Shown in pieces: positions 60,994 to 64,000 of a stretch of 64,000 nucleotides of DNA (position 1 is its first letter; every line of letters begins with the position of its first letter). This DNA is from Pseudomonas sp. Os17 (GTDB lineage: Bacteria; Pseudomonadota; Gammaproteobacteria; Pseudomonadales; Pseudomonadaceae), in assembly GCF_001547895.1 (NCBI RefSeq), contig NZ_AP014627.1:6016001-6080000 (forward strand), read 5' to 3'. The position numbers and the translations under genes were made by a program. The notes beneath the pieces are model-generated. The model did not search any database. It saw only the letters and a list, made by a program, of their open reading frames with translations, and was not told the origin of the DNA.

Positions 60994-63900
60994 TTATTTG
61001 ACCGTGACCTGACCCAGTGCCGGCGTGCGCTCCCGAGCCTGATGCTCCGGCGCGTAGACCTGATAGAAACGTGCCGCAGGCAGGTTGAACTGACCCTTCT
61101 GGGAGAAGCGAATCAAGTGCCGCAAACGCACTTCGCTGCTGTCGTTCAAGGCATCCAGCGGCACCGCGTAGCTCATCTGCCCGGGTTCGAAGCGGGCCTT
61201 CTCCAGGGACGCCGCTTCCGTGCCCGCAGGACCGGCCAGCTTGATCCCCCAGGTGGTGCGCTCGACATCGGCACCCGGCGGCAACGGCACTTCCAGCATG
61301 CCGTACAGCAGCGGCCGCTTGCTCTCGTTGGCGATGATCACTTCGTCCAGGTACAGGCCGTCACTGGCGATCGGCTTGTTGCCCACCGGTTCCAGCTTGA
61401 AGGTGAACGCCTCGTCGCCCGGTACCAGGCGCAACAGACGACGGGTGATGTTCACCGGCAAGGGCGTGCCCGCCTCCAGTTGGCTCTGGTAGCTGAGCGA
61501 CGCACGCAACGGCCGCTCCGGCAACGGGTCCAGGGTCAGCACCGCAGGCACCTGCGGCCCCTGCCACAGCCAGTAGCGTTCGCCGCTGGCGCCTTGCTGC
61601 TGTTGCCAGCCCTGCCCCGGGTTCAGGGCCACGGCCGGTGCGGCCTGAGCCACGCTACGCTGCAGCCAGGTCAGGGCCAGGGCCCGGTCCAGGGTCGGTT
61701 GCGATGGCAGCAGGCGTTGCAGCAGGGCGCGCGCCGTCGCTTGATCGAAAGGCTTCAAGGACAGGTTGAGGGCCTGAGCGAACGGCTGCGAACTGAGGTC
61801 GAGCTGTTGCTGGGCCGCGTCCAACTGCGCCACGAAGGCCGGTGGCGGGGTGACCTTGGCGTCCCGCGCCAGGGCCGCGGTCAACACCCGGGCAGCAGCC
61901 AGACCGAGGGCCGAATCCGCATCCGCCATCACCAGGCTGTCGCTGCTGCCAGCGTCCACGCTGTCAGCCGGACCGCTACCGACCTTGGCCAGATCGTCCA
62001 TCAGGCCCCTGACCAGCGTCGCGATCGGCAGGTTCATCTCACGGGCGAAGGACAGGATCAGCGCCCGTTGCAGCAACGGCGTATTGCCGGCCTGCTTGGC
62101 GTAGACCTCCAGCACCCGCTGCCAGTGCTCCGGCGGCAGGTTCAGGTCCATGACCTTGCTGGCATGCCAATCGGCGTAATAGGCGTAAGCAGTGAGGAAG
62201 GCATCGGCATCGGCGTCTTCACCCCACCAGGTGAACGCCGCTTCCGGCCCGGCCATGTGCACCAGGCGCAGGCGACTGTTCTGCATGATCAGGCGCAAGC
62301 GATCGCGAATCTGCGGGTTGCTGGCCAGCGCCGGGTAGGCAACGCTCAACGGCAGCAGTTGGCTGGCGGTCTGTTCGACGCCGCCATAAGGGTATTCCAG
62401 CAGGTCGTCCAGGGCCGAACGGAACAGCGCTTGCGGGCTGTCGTCCAGGCGCAGGCGGATCTGCGCGGCATCGGCCGGCAGGCCCAACGGCGTGCTGGTG
62501 CCGGCCACGTCCAGGCTCTGGGTCTGCACCGTCTGCCAACCGGCGGCACTGCTGAGCAGGCGCACGGCCAGGGCATCCACGGTCTTGCCGCCTTGCACCA
62601 GCTCGGCGCTCCACTCGCCGTTGCCCGGGGCAATGGCCGGCAGGGCCACGTAGTTGATACCGCTGTTGAGGGTCAGCGGCAGACGCTGGGACTCCCCGGC
62701 ATAACGAACCACCAGCTCGGCCTTGACCGTCTGCTCGGACTGGCTGAAGACAAACACCCCCAGCTCCGGCTTGTCGCCACTGCGGAAGCGGGTCGGGCCG
62801 CTCCACTTCAGGTACAGGGCTTTTTCCGAGCGCACGAACTGCTTCTTCTGCCCCACCTGGCCGTCATCGGCGATGGCCCGGGCAGTGATGCGCCAGCGGG
62901 TCAGGGAGTCGGGCATGCGGAAGGTAAAACGCGCCTTGCCGCTGCCATCGGTCACCAGCTCCGGCTGCCAGGCAGCGGTGTCAACGTCTTCGCGCCGTGG
63001 TCGCTCCAGCACCTTGACCCCGCGTTCGCTGCGGTTGGCCTTGCCTGGTGCGGTGGGGCTGCCCGGCAGGGCCACGTCGTAGCTGATGAACGACAGGCTG
63101 GCGCTGGTGCGCACATTGTTGCGCCGTGGGTGATAGAAGAACTGGTCGATGCTTGGCGCCACTTCCGGTTGCAGGGCGTAGACCATTTCGTCCACCACAC
63201 TGACCGTCAGGTGCGCCGGCACCGGCTTGCCGGCGAACTGGGTGGACAGGTCCACGGTGACCAGGTCACCCGGCTGGTACTTGTCCTTGTCGGTGTGGAT
63301 GGCCACATCGATCTGCGGCGTCAGCACCTTGATCCCGGCATTCTGGAAGCTGTATTCCCCGCCCTTGGTGTAGAGCACGGAGAAGGTCAGGTTCGGCGCG
63401 AAACTGTCCTTCACCGGTACCCGCACGCGGTATTGGGTGGGGCTGAGTTTTTCCACCTTCAGCCAGTCACCGCCCTTGGACAGCAGCGCCGTGGCCTCGA
63501 CCTTGTCGCGCTCCAGCGACAGCAGCGCATCGTTGATCGGCTCGGGGAAGGTGATCAGCGCCAGGGCTTCGTCACCGGCCTGGTACTCGGGCTTGTCGAG
63601 AACGATTTCCACGGTGCCCGGCACCGCTTTCACCCCTTCGCCGGTGACCGAGTGGCTGGTGCCGCCCAGGACCCGATCATGTTCGTCCTTCAGGGTCAGG
63701 TTGTAGGTGCCGGGACGCTCGAAGGCCAGGGCAAAGCCCTTGTCGGCCTCGCCCAGCTTGCCCTCGCCGGTGGACTGGTCTTCCAGGCGCACCCAACTGT
63801 AGCGGCTGGGGGAAACCTTCTGGCTCTGCTCGCCGGTGTTCTGGTTGACGTAGCTGAACTGCACCTTGTCGCCAGCGGCGCTGAAGCGCTGTGGCGCACT

Positions 63901-64000
63901 CAGGCTGAAGCTTGCAGCGCCGCGCTCGATGAGGATTTCCTTGGTGGTCTTGACCCGGTAGGCCGCGCCGTCACTGGCGAACACGGTGAGCATGTAGCGG
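60994..64000 (-). CDS. yfaS: Alpha-2-macroglobulin family protein YfaS, C-terminal part (continues past the window)
   Basis: The last 1,002 codons or so of a large bacterial alpha-2-macroglobulin, cut by the right edge. The A2M domain (LTRWRITARAIADDGQVGQKK) and the thiol-ester-domain region (LEYPYGGVEQTASQLLPLSV) are seen, but the latter has GGVEQ where thioester-type proteins have CxEQ, so no thioester can form. This is the YfaS type that accompanies yfaPQ rather than pbpC. Such proteins are thought to trap attacking peptidases in the periplasm. The start codon is outside the window. Confidence 0.92.
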   Translation of the reverse strand, partial: RYMLTVFASDGAAYRVKTTKEILIERGAASFSLSAPQRFSAAGDKVQFSYVNQNTGEQSQKVSPSRYSWVRLEDQSTGEGKLGEADKGFALAFERPGTYNLTLKDEHDRVLGGTSHSVTGEGVKAVPGTVEIVLDKPEYQAGDEALALITFPEPINDALLSLERDKVEATALLSKGGDWLKVEKLSPTQYRVRVPVKDSFAPNLTFSVLYTKGGEYSFQNAGIKVLTPQIDVAIHTDKDKYQPGDLVTVDLSTQFAGKPVPAHLTVSVVDEMVYALQPEVAPSIDQFFYHPRRNNVRTSASLSFISYDVALPGSPTAPGKANRSERGVKVLERPRREDVDTAAWQPELVTDGSGKARFTFRMPDSLTRWRITARAIADDGQVGQKKQFVRSEKALYLKWSGPTRFRSGDKPELGVFVFSQSEQTVKAELVVRYAGESQRLPLTLNSGINYVALPAIAPGNGEWSAELVQGGKTVDALAVRLLSSAAGWQTVQTQSLDVAGTSTPLGLPADAAQIRLRLDDSPQALFRSALDDLLEYPYGGVEQTASQLLPLSVAYPALASNPQIRDRLRLIMQNSRLRLVHMAGPEAAFTWWGEDADADAFLTAYAYYADWHASKVMDLNLPPEHWQRVLEVYAKQAGNTPLLQRALILSFAREMNLPIATLVRGLMDDLAKVGSGPADSVDAGSSDSLVMADADSALGLAAARVLTAALARDAKVTPPPAFVAQLDAAQQQLDLSSQPFAQALNLSLKPFDQATARALLQRLLPSQPTLDRALALTWLQRSVAQAAPAVALNPGQGWQQQQGASGERYWLWQGPQVPAVLTLDPLPERPLRASLSYQSQLEAGTPLPVNITRRLLRLVPGDEAFTFKLEPVGNKPIASDGLYLDEVIIANESKRPLLYGMLEVPLPPGADVERTTWGIKLAGPAGTEAASLEKARFEPGQMSYAVPLDALNDSSEVRLRHLIRFSQKGQFNLPAARFYQVYAPEHQARERTPALGQVTVK

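Overview
The window is chromosomal DNA from a fluorescent Pseudomonas, most likely the P. fluorescens/P. protegens/P. chlororaphis group. It is GC-rich and densely coded. Nearly every protein is of pseudomonad type, and several gaps hold the short GCTGGC/GCCGGC palindromes (REP elements) typical of these genomes. I see no rRNA, tRNA, insertion sequence, integrase, prophage or CRISPR array. The left end cuts thiD and the right end cuts yfaS.

Layout. At 0-2.1 kb are the cofactor genes thiD (tail), thiE and hemL, followed by a Sel1-repeat secreted protein. From 3.4 to 9 kb runs miaB, phoH-like, ybeY, corC, lnt (tRNA modification, rRNA maturation, lipoprotein acylation), and then leuS-lptE-holA. 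A 53-codon arfA ribosome-rescue gene sits at 15 kb with an RNase III-type hairpin inside its reading frame. From 17.6 to 29 kb a long leftward cluster (proA, nadD, rsfS, rlmH, mrdA, rodA, mltB, rlpA, dacA, ybeD, lipB, lipA) handles cell elongation, peptidoglycan turnover, ribosome silencing, NAD and lipoate. Most of its junctions overlap or nearly touch. From 29 to 38.4 kb are mixed genes: DNA glycosylase, a DedA-PAP2 fusion, a LON-domain protein, cidAB-type genes, a MaoC hydratase, a lipoprotein joining MORN repeats to a C13/caspase-like peptidase, ubiX and mpl.

The most distinctive region is 38.5-49.7 kb, an ethanolamine (amino-alcohol) catabolic locus. A sigma-54 activator (EatR/AcoR type) is divergent from an ExaC-type aldehyde dehydrogenase that has a well-formed -24/-12 promoter and its own strong terminator. 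Then come eutH (uptake), eutA (reactivase), a natural EutB-EutC fusion, and a normal eutB and eutC. No microcompartment shell genes are present. The fusion keeps four of the five substrate-contact residues of ethanolamine ammonia-lyase but has Ala in place of the key Asp, so it looks like a second B12-dependent lyase with altered specificity or a non-catalytic role.

From 49.8 to 64 kb are a GNAT acetyltransferase, DedA, MtfA peptidase, inorganic pyrophosphatase, a membrane diguanylate cyclase, a small NlpC/P60-CHAP-like amidase followed by a secreted partner (a candidate effector-immunity pair), a secreted alpha/beta hydrolase, a lone copper nitrite reductase (nirK) with a possible Anr/Dnr box, and the yfaP-yfaQ-yfaS (alpha-2-macroglobulin) envelope cluster.
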